From CAYTIB01 sp964437725 (GTDB lineage Bacteria; UBA8248; JACPRG01; G963555815), in assembly GCA_964437725.1 (NCBI GenBank), contig CAYTIB010000093.1, forward strand, positions 1 through 19,443: a DNA stretch of 19,443 nt, given 5' to 3'. Below are positions 7,427 through 15,226 of this stretch, piece after piece (within the stretch, counting starts at the first letter, position 1; every line of letters begins with the position of its first letter). Under the pieces are notes generated by a model. It saw nothing but the letters and a program-made list of their open reading frames with translations, ran no database searches and had not been told where the DNA came from. The position numbers and the translations under genes were made by a program.

Positions 7427-7456
7427 TTGACCTACTACACTAAAAAATTATATCAT
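7427..7456 (+). promoter_or_regulatory. Candidate sigma70-type promoter for the bactofilin-fusion gene
   Basis: TTGACC at 7427-7432 and TATCAT at 7451-7456 each match the consensus hexamers at five of six positions, with an 18-base spacer in AT-rich DNA. The site is in the 271-base divergent gap between yggX (-) and the bactofilin-fusion gene (+), about 100 bases before the ATG at 7556. No other clear feature was seen in the right half of this gap. Confidence 0.45.
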
Positions 7457-7555
7457 TTGGAAAAGGTAGTTGGGTGTATTTTGATTTCAACACTACCAAA
7501 CCACGGCATAGTGTCTAATACATACCCAGTACTTGAGGACTAGAAAACTCCCACA

Positions 7556-8563
7556 ATGGAGAAGAAAAACGGCTCCAACAGAATGTCTGTTATTGGGCAA
7601 ACCATCAAGATCAGTGGAAGTTTAGAAGCCAATGAGGATCTCCATTACTTGGGGTGTTTTGATGGTGAAATCAACCTTCACGATCACCATCTGACTGTAG
7701 GTAAAGGAGCTCAAATAGATGCTCACATCCAAGGACGTGAAATCACTATCGATGGTAATGTTAATGGGACTATAAATCCGGGCGAGTCACTTCATATCCG
7801 AGCAAACGGATCCGTTTCAGGAAATACCCATACCCCACGCCTCCAAGCGGAGGACGGAGCTCGCCTAAGTGGTCAATTCACTATCGGAGCCTGGAGAGGT
7901 GCAGGGAAAAAAATCCCGAACTTTGATGAACTTCGAAGGCTAGTAGAGTCCGAACTACAGGGACTCAATGAACAACAGTTAGATTTCACATCGAAGAGCC
8001 CAGACTGGGCACACTGGAGCATACGTCGCCAAATAAGCCACATGGCCAACTGTGTGTATTTCTGGTTAGTTGGACGTTGGGGAGAACTCCTCTGGAATGA
8101 AGTTAGCCCCGACTCGGAACTTGTTGAAATCGCTTTATCCAGGCACGATTATGATCGCATGCTCGATCCGTCTAAATACCAAAGCATTTCAAGCTTACTC
8201 AGAATGCTCAATCGATCCTACGATTTAATCAATGAGGTAGCAGGCAGGGAAACGATTAAATCCATCAGCAGCAAAAAACTGACCCTCAGACTTGAGTTGA
8301 ATGCCAAGGTGGGCAAGTCAGAAGAAAGTGCACATCACCTTTGGGATCGTTTCGGATCATTCCACACAGGTGGCATTACTCAAGACCCATCAGATCCTCA
8401 TACATGGACCTTTACACTAGAGGCAACTTTGAAGCACCTCTATTTTGAACAACTCTCCCATCTTCGAACTATTCAGCGGCTTAAAAAGAAACAGGGACTT
8501 CGGACCACAAAACGGATTCCCCGGAAAGGTTACCTACAATTGGATCGCTTTTGGAATGATTAA
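7556..8563 (+). CDS. Bactofilin-domain protein fused to a DinB-like helical domain
   Basis: This is a 335-aa protein of two unlike parts. Residues about 10-111 look like a bactofilin (polymer-forming beta-helix): MSVIGQTIKISGSLEANEDL opens it, and short turns such as FDGEIN, VGKGAQIDAHIQG, IDGNVNGTI and IRANGSVSGN repeat a hydrophobic-Gly pattern. Residues about 121-311 are helical and resemble the DinB/YfiT four-helix bundle. They include WSIRRQISHMANCVYFW (154-170) and the final helix TLKHLYFEQLSHLRTIQRLK (291-310), with H162, H294 and H302 as possible metal ligands. Bactofilins form cytoskeletal filaments; DinB-fold proteins are often metal-dependent thiol-transferase-like enzymes. The junction contains a 7-A run (7907-7913). 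The ATG at 7556 has a poor Shine-Dalgarno sequence, and M10 is an alternative start. The bactofilin call is firmer than the DinB call, and the joint function is unknown. Confidence 0.72.
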   Translation: MEKKNGSNRMSVIGQTIKISGSLEANEDLHYLGCFDGEINLHDHHLTVGKGAQIDAHIQGREITIDGNVNGTINPGESLHIRANGSVSGNTHTPRLQAEDGARLSGQFTIGAWRGAGKKIPNFDELRRLVESELQGLNEQQLDFTSKSPDWAHWSIRRQISHMANCVYFWLVGRWGELLWNEVSPDSELVEIALSRHDYDRMLDPSKYQSISSLLRMLNRSYDLINEVAGRETIKSISSKKLTLRLELNAKVGKSEESAHHLWDRFGSFHTGGITQDPSDPHTWTFTLEATLKHLYFEQLSHLRTIQRLKKKQGLRTTKRIPRKGYLQLDRFWND

Positions 8564-8601
8564 TCTTTTTAACCAATAACATGATAGAGGAGTTCGAAAA
8601 G

Positions 8602-8991
8602 ATGAAAACCTTTCGACATGATCATACCCACTATCGTACTACTGAAGTTTTAGAAATGGTTGATTACTTCACGAATATATTTGGAGCCGAAGTATTCTCC
8701 GAAGACGAAATCGATGGATGGCCATTCATTCGATTAAGACTCGGGGACATCAATCTTACTGTCTCGGGTCCTCCGAAGGGAGTGGAAGAATTACACTCCA
8801 CTGAAGGAAAAATCCTGCGGGGAGTCGACCATCTAGCGCTTGGGGTGGACAACCTGGATCAAGTTGCAAACGATTTAAAGTCCAAAGGCGCAAAATTTAT
8901 TACCGAGCCAATGCAATCAGGTCCTGATTTGAAAATATCCTTCATCGAAGGTCCCGATGGAATCCGCATAGAGGTGTTAGAAAGAAGGTAA
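8602..8991 (+). CDS. VOC / glyoxalase-fold family protein
   Basis: This 129-aa protein has two beta-alpha-beta-beta-beta halves of the vicinal oxygen chelate superfamily: HTHYRTTEVLEMVDYFTNIFG (8-28) starts the first, and VDHLALGVDNLDQVANDLKSKG (75-96) starts the second. FIEGPDGIRIEVLE ends it (about 114-127). Likely metal ligands are H8 or H10, H77 and E124. Members include glyoxalase I, ring-cleaving dioxygenases and epimerases; at this size it is a single-domain lyase or isomerase type, with no substrate assignable. I prefer ATG 8602 over the in-frame ATG 8581 because GAGGAG lies 9 bases before it. It lies 38 bases after the bactofilin fusion on the same strand and is probably cotranscribed with it. 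Confidence 0.85.
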   Translation: MKTFRHDHTHYRTTEVLEMVDYFTNIFGAEVFSEDEIDGWPFIRLRLGDINLTVSGPPKGVEELHSTEGKILRGVDHLALGVDNLDQVANDLKSKGAKFITEPMQSGPDLKISFIEGPDGIRIEVLERR

Positions 8992-9083
8992 GTTACAATT
9001 TTAAATATTGGACTTACAAAGCAAAATTTTAATGAAATTTCAACGCCAATGGGACAGTTCTTTCAGATTCAAAGGGAACACGA

Positions 9084-9488
9084 ATGACTAATGAATCCAA
9101 TAAGCTATCTGATATATCTCCTGTCTACTATAAAAACGCCGATTTTCCAGAAATTGACTGTGTCAGCAATGAGTACGCCGAACGAGAGTATGAGGTAAAA
9201 ATATCGATTCCAGAATTCACCTGCGTGTGTCCAGTTACTGGTCAGCCAGACTTTGCTGATTTTCGTATAACCTACATTCCCGGCAAAAAACTCATCGAGC
9301 TGAAATCACTGAAACTCTACATACATTCCTATCGAAACGTGGGAATCCACCATGAGTCAGCCGCCAATAAGATACTCGATGATCTTGTGGCAACTTGCAA
9401 TCCGCGAAGCATGGAGGTAGCCGGAGATTTTTCGATCCGCGGAGGAATAATGACAACCGTTACTGCTTCATTTGGTAAAAAAATATAA
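9084..9488 (+). CDS. queF: NADPH-dependent 7-cyano-7-deazaguanine reductase
   Basis: This 134-aa single-module (type I) QueF reduces the nitrile of preQ0 to the amine preQ1 in queuosine biosynthesis. EFTCVCPVTGQPDFADF (44-60) holds the thioimide-forming cysteine C49 and the proton donor D56. The QueF signature ELKSLKLY occupies 72-79, and SYRNVGIHHE (82-91) ends with H90 and E91, which help bind the substrate. Length is normal for the short form. AAGGG lies about 7 bases before ATG 9084. No queC, queD or queE is in the window and I see no preQ1 riboswitch in the 92-base leader. The gene ends directly against the stop of the convergent hydrolase gene. Confidence 0.95.
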   Translation: MTNESNKLSDISPVYYKNADFPEIDCVSNEYAEREYEVKISIPEFTCVCPVTGQPDFADFRITYIPGKKLIELKSLKLYIHSYRNVGIHHESAANKILDDLVATCNPRSMEVAGDFSIRGGIMTTVTASFGKKI

Positions 9489-10154
9489 TTAATTTTTCAC
9501 CGGATGAGTCCTCAAACCACTCAATACACTTTCTGCGCTCGTCACATTGGTGAACCCAGACAATCCCTTCAAGACACCTCGATGCACATCCGGATCCCAA
9601 GTAGTCATCATATCGTGAGCCATCACAACTCGAAAATTTCTCTGATAGGCATCAAATGCCGTAGCCTGGACACAATAGTTCGTGTAAACGCCTGTTAGCA
9701 CAACCGTTTCGATACAATGGTGTTTCAGTAGAGCCTCAAGGGATGTACCGAAAAAACTACTAAATCGCACTTTGACAACTTCATCATCAAAATCCGGCAA
9801 ACAATCGACAGTCTTCGCACCCCAAGAATCCGGGCGCAATCCTTCCTTACGCAAAAAAGGTCGACTATCAAGATGCAATCCGGCCTCTAAAGGACTTCCT
9901 CCTTCATCACATTCATAGACTGTCCGAATATTGATCAGTCGTACCCCCATCTTTTTCACCTCAACCAAAAAACCTCCAAGAGGTTCCAACAATTCAGGAA
10001 TGCTTGGACATGCCAAACCGTTACGCGAATAAACTCCATCAGATAAACAAAAGTCGTTCTGGACATCAATAATTAAAACCGCAGTAGACTGAGACTCCAA
10101 CTTCAGGGGAATATCGGGAAATTCTCCAACTGCCTGGCGAAATTCTTTATTCAT
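9489..10154 (-). CDS. Isochorismatase-family cysteine hydrolase
   Basis: This 221-aa cytosolic protein has the complete catalytic triad of the family: D30 in LIIDVQNDF, K128 in VVKVRFSSFFGT, and nucleophile C161 in GVYTNYCVQATAFDAY. The cis-peptide region before the cysteine (TGVYTNYC) is also typical. Family members cleave isochorismate or, more often, amides and ureides: nicotinamidase, ureidoacrylate amidohydrolase RutB, N-carbamoylsarcosine amidase and biuret hydrolase. The DVQNDF/TNYCVQ pattern favours an amidase. It is the last gene of an operon with an LLM flavin monooxygenase and a dehydrogenase, a pairing that recalls RutA/RutB of pyrimidine breakdown. GGAG lies 8 bases before ATG 10154. 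The substrate is not assigned. Confidence 0.88.
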   Translation of the reverse strand: MNKEFRQAVGEFPDIPLKLESQSTAVLIIDVQNDFCLSDGVYSRNGLACPSIPELLEPLGGFLVEVKKMGVRLINIRTVYECDEGGSPLEAGLHLDSRPFLRKEGLRPDSWGAKTVDCLPDFDDEVVKVRFSSFFGTSLEALLKHHCIETVVLTGVYTNYCVQATAFDAYQRNFRVVMAHDMMTTWDPDVHRGVLKGLSGFTNVTSAESVLSGLRTHPVKN

Positions 10155-10203
10155 CGAATTTTCTCCAATTAGCTCTTTTCCTCATCTAGCAACAAGCAAA
10201 TTG

Positions 10204-11349
10204 CTAGACCGTTGCATCCGCAGTCATGGTAGAAGAATTTGGATGGAGAGAAACACAGATCGGTTGTTGATTGGGATTTTTTTCGCGTCCTAGAGTTAGG
10301 ACTGCTTCCTCAGCATTTTCTAGCAAAAATTCATGGGTATGTAGGCGTTCGAGTCTATAGTTGTTCTCAGAAAGCAAACGAAAAGCCTCAAGGTAAGCTT
10401 CTCTCCCTTGGGAATAAACTCCTTTGATTGTCAATTCTTTATAAAGAACTCGATCGACATCGAGTGCAATTCCACCTCCAGAGCCTTTAATACCGCTCAA
10501 GATAACCGTGCCACCAATACGGGCGACCTCGATAGCATCAAGAACCGGCTGTGACGCAACTGGCACAAGATCGAGAACAACGTCGACACCACGTCCGTTG
10601 GTAATCTCCATTACACGAGCGGCTGTATCCTCACTATCAGCCTCGATGGTGTGATCAGCCCCCAGGGCTTCGCCCATTTGCAACTTATATGGACTTCTCG
10701 AAGTTCCGGTCAAAATGATCTTGCCGACACCAGCCTCCCTTGCCGCCACAACTGCACCAAGGCCACGCTGACCTGAGCCCAGAATTAAGATCGTATCGCC
10801 CAAAGCTGTTTTCGGTATTTGCACGGCCCAGCGAATACCAGCAGCGATAGGCTGATACAATGTAGCTATTGCAAGCGGCATATCATCCGGGATCCGATGC
10901 AGCATGGTCCTCTCATGGAGATGAATATACTCACTGTACCCACCCCACAGTCCATGCCCAACATCACGTGGCGTGTAACCGTAACAGGGCGGAGCACCCG
11001 GAGGCATTAGCGAACGACAGTTGTGGTAATTACCACCTAGGCACAATTCACACCGACCACATGACAAATGCGGTTCGAGAGCAACAAGATCTCCTTTGGC
11101 GACGTTCCACGATCGTGCAGCATCCTTACCGATCTCGACAATTCGTCCAATCGGTTCATGGCCAGGAATCACCGGATATCGCATTATCCCCGCTGCCGCC
11201 ATGGTTCCACGAAATTGCTCAACATCACTTCCACAAAGACCACAGGCTACAACAGCAAGCAACGCTTCGCGTGAGCCAACAGGTGGGATTTCATGCTGAT
11301 CTGGTTCTATACGACGATCCGCAACCTGTACCATTACCCCAGATTTCAC
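10204..11349 (-). CDS. Zinc-binding medium-chain alcohol dehydrogenase family protein
   Basis: This protein of about 381 residues is an MDR-family dehydrogenase that oxidises an alcohol or reduces an aldehyde with NAD(P). Numbered from GTG 11358 (384 aa), it has catalytic-zinc residues C42 (CGLCGSD) and H67-E68 (PGHEPIG). It has a complete structural zinc lobe with C100, C103, C106 and C114, and the nucleotide loop LGSGQRGLG (193-201). The start is uncertain: GTG codons lie at 11358, 11355 and 11349, and an ATG at 11334. AAAGG sits 8 bases before GTG 11349, which I chose. It begins 36 bases after the LLM gene stop and ends 49 bases before the hydrolase start, all on one strand. Threonine/sorbitol/formaldehyde-type dehydrogenases are relatives; the substrate is unknown. 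Confidence 0.9.
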   Translation of the reverse strand: MKSGVMVQVADRRIEPDQHEIPPVGSREALLAVVACGLCGSDVEQFRGTMAAAGIMRYPVIPGHEPIGRIVEIGKDAARSWNVAKGDLVALEPHLSCGRCELCLGGNYHNCRSLMPPGAPPCYGYTPRDVGHGLWGGYSEYIHLHERTMLHRIPDDMPLAIATLYQPIAAGIRWAVQIPKTALGDTILILGSGQRGLGAVVAAREAGVGKIILTGTSRSPYKLQMGEALGADHTIEADSEDTAARVMEITNGRGVDVVLDLVPVASQPVLDAIEVARIGGTVILSGIKGSGGGIALDVDRVLYKELTIKGVYSQGREAYLEAFRLLSENNYRLERLHTHEFLLENAEEAVLTLGREKNPNQQPICVSLHPNSSTMTADATV

Positions 11350-11385
11350 CGGCACCACCTTTGATTGAGATTATTTAGTTCACAA

Positions 11386-12570
11386 TTACTTCCTTTGAGA
11401 TTGTCCTGGCCCATCGCCACCTCCCGCTACATGGTTTTGCATAGCTTTGTCGATTCCAAGCTGACGGCGTTCAAGCAACTCGGGTTTCTTATCCATTGCC
11501 CATAGATAGGCTTCACGTTGCCGATTTTCTCGATCTTGGAAACAAGGTATCACGTAACGAGCAATCAACTCATAACTCCTCTTCGTTTGCTCGAAATCGG
11601 CCCAGTTATGAGCCATGTCAAGGAATATGCCGAATCCGCCTGATTGACGGTCGAGGCGCTCGATTTGTTCTACCAAATCATCAGGCGTTCCAATCACCGC
11701 AATCTTTGCATCAATCAGAGAATCAATATCTCGGTCAATATCGCCTTCGCCTTTTGCGGCCAAAGGCAGATGCGCAACATGGGCAAAGTAATGGAGCCAT
11801 TCCTGGATGCCGAAACGAACGTTTTCTCTTGCCTTTTCACGCGACTCAGCTATGTGAACTGGACCAACTAATCGCCAAGCCTTTCTGTCAACCTGCTGAC
11901 TATGCGCCACCGCCTGTCCCTCACAAATTCCCCAGGTCTCCGGCAGTGCCTCGAATGCGGATTGAGTTGTCGCGGCAGTTGATAGAAGAGACATGCCGTA
12001 TCGGCCCGCAGTGCGTGGACCCGAAGGAGAAACGACTGACGGAATCGCTAACTCTACATGTGGGCGTGTAAAAGGTGCTAGCTGTAGCCGAGCCTCACGG
12101 AGATTGAACCAATCGGATTGGGAGGTTACAGAATCACCGCGAAGCAACGGCACAAGTACTTCGAGAGATTCATCCATCATTTCACGAATACGTGAGACAT
12201 CTATCCCAACCATATCTGCGTCATATGGCAGTGCACCGGCACCGATTCCAAACATTAATCGACCGCGAGTTTGGTGGTCTAACTGATTAATACGCTCGGC
12301 AACAAAAAACGGATTATGATAAGGAAGCGTTACGACCCCGGTCCCCAATCTGATGCGGCGGGTTCGCTCGGCAGCAGAGGCAATGAAAATCTCTGGTGAA
12401 GCAATGATCTCCATTCCCCCAGAGTGATGTTCGCCAATCCATACTTCGTCAAATCCCAGAAAATCAAGATATTCAACGAGTTGGAAGTCTCGTTCAAGGG
12501 CAAGAGTAGGATTCTCTTTGACGGAATGAAACGGAGCAAGGAAAGTACCGAATCGCTTTTCCAAGACCAC
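11386..12570 (-). CDS. LLM-class flavin-dependent oxidoreductase (bacterial luciferase-like)
   Basis: This 394-aa TIM-barrel flavoprotein is related to bacterial luciferase and long-chain alkane monooxygenase. Characteristic segments are GFDEVWIGEHHSGG (39-52), RIRLGTGVVTLPYHNPFFVAER (72-93), GRLMFGIGAGALPYDADM (103-120) and the late AVIGTPDDLVEQIERL. The family uses reduced FMN, usually delivered by a partner reductase, and O2 to oxygenate varied substrates; RutA of pyrimidine catabolism is one example. No flavin reductase gene is in the window. The GTG start at 12570 has AAGGG 7 bases upstream. It is the first gene of a three-gene operon with a dehydrogenase and an isochorismatase-like hydrolase, and lies divergent to an M24-fold gene. 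The polar Gly-rich tail (GGGDGPGQSQRK) looks disordered. Confidence 0.9.
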   Translation of the reverse strand: MVLEKRFGTFLAPFHSVKENPTLALERDFQLVEYLDFLGFDEVWIGEHHSGGMEIIASPEIFIASAAERTRRIRLGTGVVTLPYHNPFFVAERINQLDHQTRGRLMFGIGAGALPYDADMVGIDVSRIREMMDESLEVLVPLLRGDSVTSQSDWFNLREARLQLAPFTRPHVELAIPSVVSPSGPRTAGRYGMSLLSTAATTQSAFEALPETWGICEGQAVAHSQQVDRKAWRLVGPVHIAESREKARENVRFGIQEWLHYFAHVAHLPLAAKGEGDIDRDIDSLIDAKIAVIGTPDDLVEQIERLDRQSGGFGIFLDMAHNWADFEQTKRSYELIARYVIPCFQDRENRQREAYLWAMDKKPELLERRQLGIDKAMQNHVAGGGDGPGQSQRK

Positions 12571-12824
12571 TATAATACCCTTTTTAAAACAAGAGCGAGA
12601 TTTACAACGACAGCGTCTGGCACATCAGCAAATTGTCGTTGTCCATCATGATCTGAAAATCGGGCATCGGAGAACTTGAGATCAGTCATATTATGGTATA
12701 GATGAATGGAATAACAGGCAACTTAGATTTGATATGAGGTTGATCACGAAAGAGCAATCAGAACCCAACTTACTATCCGTTAACACAATTTTCGAAACAA
12801 AGAGCGACATGGAGGTGCCGCAAA
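12571..12824. other. Divergent intergenic region with probable promoters both ways
   Basis: These 254 bases separate the divergent LLM (-) and M24-fold (+) genes and should hold both promoters and any shared operator. The only hexamer pair I noted on the + strand is TTGAGA (12676-12681) and TATAGA (12697-12702), with a short 15-base spacer, so it is weak. A good ribosome binding site (GGAGGTG) precedes ATG 12825. No regulator gene lies next to it and I see no convincing palindrome. Confidence 0.4.
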
Positions 12825-14009
12825 ATGCAGGACGTAAACCTTCCGGCATTTAGCTTGCCAGAAAGGGATCGACGTTATAAGGCTGTTCGATCAGAAATGG
12901 CAACTCGCGAGATAGAATGTCTTATTGCACCTCAGAATACCGGCGAATGGGATGCCTGCCAACCCGATGCCCGATACCTGACATCCATCGGAGGTGGTGG
13001 TACAGCTATAGCAGCAATACTGCCCATCGTAGGTCCACCAATTGCAATCATTCGTGAATCAAGGAGAATCAATTTCTGGCAACGCGCACAAGATTGGGTA
13101 ACAGAGGTTCGGAGCACGGTAGATGGAGAATGGGGCGAGGCTTTGGGCAAGGCGATTCGAGATCTCGGATACACCCAAGGCCGGATCGGTATTGCCGGGC
13201 TCGAGAATACGCTCCGCTTTCCCGACGGAATAGTCGCTCACGGTGAATTAAAAGCCCTTCGCAAGGCATTGCCTGATGTAACGTTCGTCAATGCCACTGA
13301 ATTTCTTCACAATATTCGAATGATCAAAAGCACCGAAGAAGTCACGATGATCAAGCACGCACAACTCTGCGCTGACGCCATCAGCAAGGCCGCTTTTGAA
13401 ACTGCACGGCCAGGCGTAACAGAACACGAGGTCTACGCAAAAATGACCGAGGCGCATATTAGAAATGGAGGCGAAATACCCGCAATGCTTCTGATCGGAA
13501 TCGGTAAAGCACCCAACCAAACCTACCTTCTTCCGACTTTCAGAAATTTAGAGAGAAACGATATCCTCATCTGCGAATCTGAGATCAAATATGCTGGTTA
13601 CATGGCCCAGAGCATCGAAGCATTGTGTCTCGGTCCACCATCATTCGACTACCAGCATCTATTTGAAGCTTCGTTAGAATGCTTTCATCTTCTCTTAGAT
13701 ATGGTGAAACCTGGTGTTCCTTACGCAGAATTGATACGAAAATGGGAAGAACACATGACACAACGCGGGTGCCTTGCCACTCCAACTCTGGGACATGGGC
13801 TAGGGCTCGGTCAGGACGGCCCTACCTTGAAACCCGGTGGTGACGCACAAGGTCGCATAATTGAGGCGGGCCATTGTTTTGTTATGAAACCATGGGCAAC
13901 ATCGGTCGACGGACAACGAGCAATCCGAACAGGAAATTCAATCCTTGTCGACAAACATGGTGCCAGACGGATGGGTCGCCTAGATATGAAGTTTCGTATT
14001 ATTGATTAG
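12825..14009 (+). CDS. M24 / creatinase-fold protein lacking most metal ligands
   Basis: This 394-aa protein has an N-terminal creatinase-like domain (about 12-165) and a C-terminal pita-bread domain (about 172-385). In metallopeptidases of clan MG, five residues (D, D, H, E, E) bind two metals. Here the aligned positions read E251 (ILICESE), Q262 (YMAQS), H324 (GHGLGLG), K355 (FVMKPW) and K377 (LVDKHG). Only the histidine is kept in kind, so an Xaa-Pro dipeptidase or methionine aminopeptidase activity is unlikely. Creatinase is a metal-free member of this fold that hydrolyses a C-N bond, and ectoine hydrolase is another relative. A metal-independent amidino- or amide-hydrolase role is therefore plausible. 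It has a strong GGAGG site and is followed 125 bases later by a second LLM gene. Misnaming as 'Xaa-Pro aminopeptidase' is the likely automatic outcome. Confidence 0.85.
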   Translation: MQDVNLPAFSLPERDRRYKAVRSEMATREIECLIAPQNTGEWDACQPDARYLTSIGGGGTAIAAILPIVGPPIAIIRESRRINFWQRAQDWVTEVRSTVDGEWGEALGKAIRDLGYTQGRIGIAGLENTLRFPDGIVAHGELKALRKALPDVTFVNATEFLHNIRMIKSTEEVTMIKHAQLCADAISKAAFETARPGVTEHEVYAKMTEAHIRNGGEIPAMLLIGIGKAPNQTYLLPTFRNLERNDILICESEIKYAGYMAQSIEALCLGPPSFDYQHLFEASLECFHLLLDMVKPGVPYAELIRKWEEHMTQRGCLATPTLGHGLGLGQDGPTLKPGGDAQGRIIEAGHCFVMKPWATSVDGQRAIRTGNSILVDKHGARRMGRLDMKFRIID

Positions 14010-14134
14010 TTAAGACCAACTTAAAAATTTGACACGAATAAGCCAGGTTTAATGTACTCGAATCGCTACTTCAGACAGAAAGTAGATGAAAATAATCATA
14101 CCGAAAACCTGCACCTAACAAATAAGGGATCAAG

Positions 14135-15160
14135 ATGCAGATAGGAGTCGATAGTTTTGCATCTGCCAATTTCAAAGATGAAAATGGGAGGATCATTGGC
14201 AGTTCCCAGGCCATATCCGAATTGCTTACAAGAATCGAATTTGCGGATACTGTGGGAATTGATGTTTTTGGTATAGGAGAACATTACCGTAAGGAATTCC
14301 TCGATTCTGCACCCTCGATTATTCTTTCTGCAGCTGCAGCACGTACCAAAACCATACGTCTGACAAGCGCGGTAACTGTGTTGAGTGTCAGCGATCCGGT
14401 AAGAACATTTCAAAACTTTGCGACGTTAGATTTGATCTCTCAAGGTCGAACTGAGATGGTGGCTGGCCGTGGCTCCTTTATTGAATCCTATCCCCTTTTT
14501 GGTTTTAACCTTCATGACTACAACGACCTTTTCACTGAAAAACTAGACCTGTTGCTTAATATTCGTGAGAATGAAGTTGTTAATTGGTCTGGCAGATTTC
14601 GCCCTCCTATCATTGATCAAGCAATCTATCCAAGGCCCTTGCAGAATCCATTGCCTATTTGGGTAGGTGTGGGTGGTACCCCTGAATCCTTTGTTCGCGC
14701 AGGGAAATTGGGATTACCACTTATGATAGCAATTATAGGGGGTGAAACAGGTCGCTTCCGTCCACTTGTGGACTTGTACAAAAATGCTGGTGTTAAAGCA
14801 GGCCATTCTATTGAAAAATTAAAGGTAGGAATACATTCCCTTGGATATGTCGCCAGGGATTCCCAAAAAGCAATGAATGATTTTTTTCCTGGCTATGCAG
14901 AAAGGTTCACTGAAATTGGAAAAGAGCGTGGATGGGCTCCGGTTAATCGGTCCCATTTTGAATTCCAAACCTCCCCATCTGGTGCTCTAGTAATTGGAAA
15001 TCCGGAGGAAGCAGCTGAGAAAATACTTCGGCACAGTGAGGCGCTCGGAGGCATCTCGAGATTCAGCTTTCAATTGGACGTTGCGGGTTTGTCACATACA
15101 CAACTATTGCAGTCGATAGAATTGATAGGAACACGAGTTTCCCCTATGGTCAACAAGTAG
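14135..15160 (+). CDS. Second LLM-class flavin-dependent oxidoreductase
   Basis: This 341-aa luciferase-like TIM-barrel protein is clearly distinct from the LLM protein encoded at 11386-12570. It has FGIGEHYRKEF (45-55), TIRLTSAVTVLSVSDPVR (73-90), GRTEMVAGRGSFIESYPLFG (104-123), the phosphate-site-like PLPIWVGVGG and the late VIGNPEEAAEKILRH. The AGRGSFIESYPLFG signature is shared by a subgroup of LLM proteins of unknown substrate. AAGGG lies about 8 bases before ATG 14135. In the 125-base gap upstream there is a perfect TTGACA (14029-14034) but no convincing -10 hexamer at the right spacing, so an own promoter is only possible. Its gene follows the M24-fold gene on the same strand and converges on the aminotransferase gene. 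Confidence 0.9.
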   Translation: MQIGVDSFASANFKDENGRIIGSSQAISELLTRIEFADTVGIDVFGIGEHYRKEFLDSAPSIILSAAAARTKTIRLTSAVTVLSVSDPVRTFQNFATLDLISQGRTEMVAGRGSFIESYPLFGFNLHDYNDLFTEKLDLLLNIRENEVVNWSGRFRPPIIDQAIYPRPLQNPLPIWVGVGGTPESFVRAGKLGLPLMIAIIGGETGRFRPLVDLYKNAGVKAGHSIEKLKVGIHSLGYVARDSQKAMNDFFPGYAERFTEIGKERGWAPVNRSHFEFQTSPSGALVIGNPEEAAEKILRHSEALGGISRFSFQLDVAGLSHTQLLQSIELIGTRVSPMVNK

Positions 15161-15226
15161 AAAACTCCTCTTCAAAAAATTCTAGGGGCCCCTTTCCTTC
15201 GTTCTATTGCTGAACTCATTAAATCA

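Noticed and set aside
8992..9083. preQ1 riboswitch upstream of queF
   Set aside because: The 92-base leader is AT-rich and I could not find the short GC stem plus A-rich tail of a preQ1 aptamer.
12734..12853. Possible 39-codon leader frame overlapping the start of the M24-fold gene
   Set aside because: It has no Shine-Dalgarno sequence and no recognisable product, and it overlaps the well-supported start at 12825.
12825..14009. Annotation as Xaa-Pro aminopeptidase
   Set aside because: Four of the five metal-binding positions are not metal ligands of the peptidase type, so peptidase activity is not supported.
15184..15193. Perfect palindrome AGGGGCCCCT between convergent genes, as a terminator
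   Set aside because: It has no loop, so it cannot fold as a hairpin of any strength. A 10-base palindrome could be chance or a protein site.
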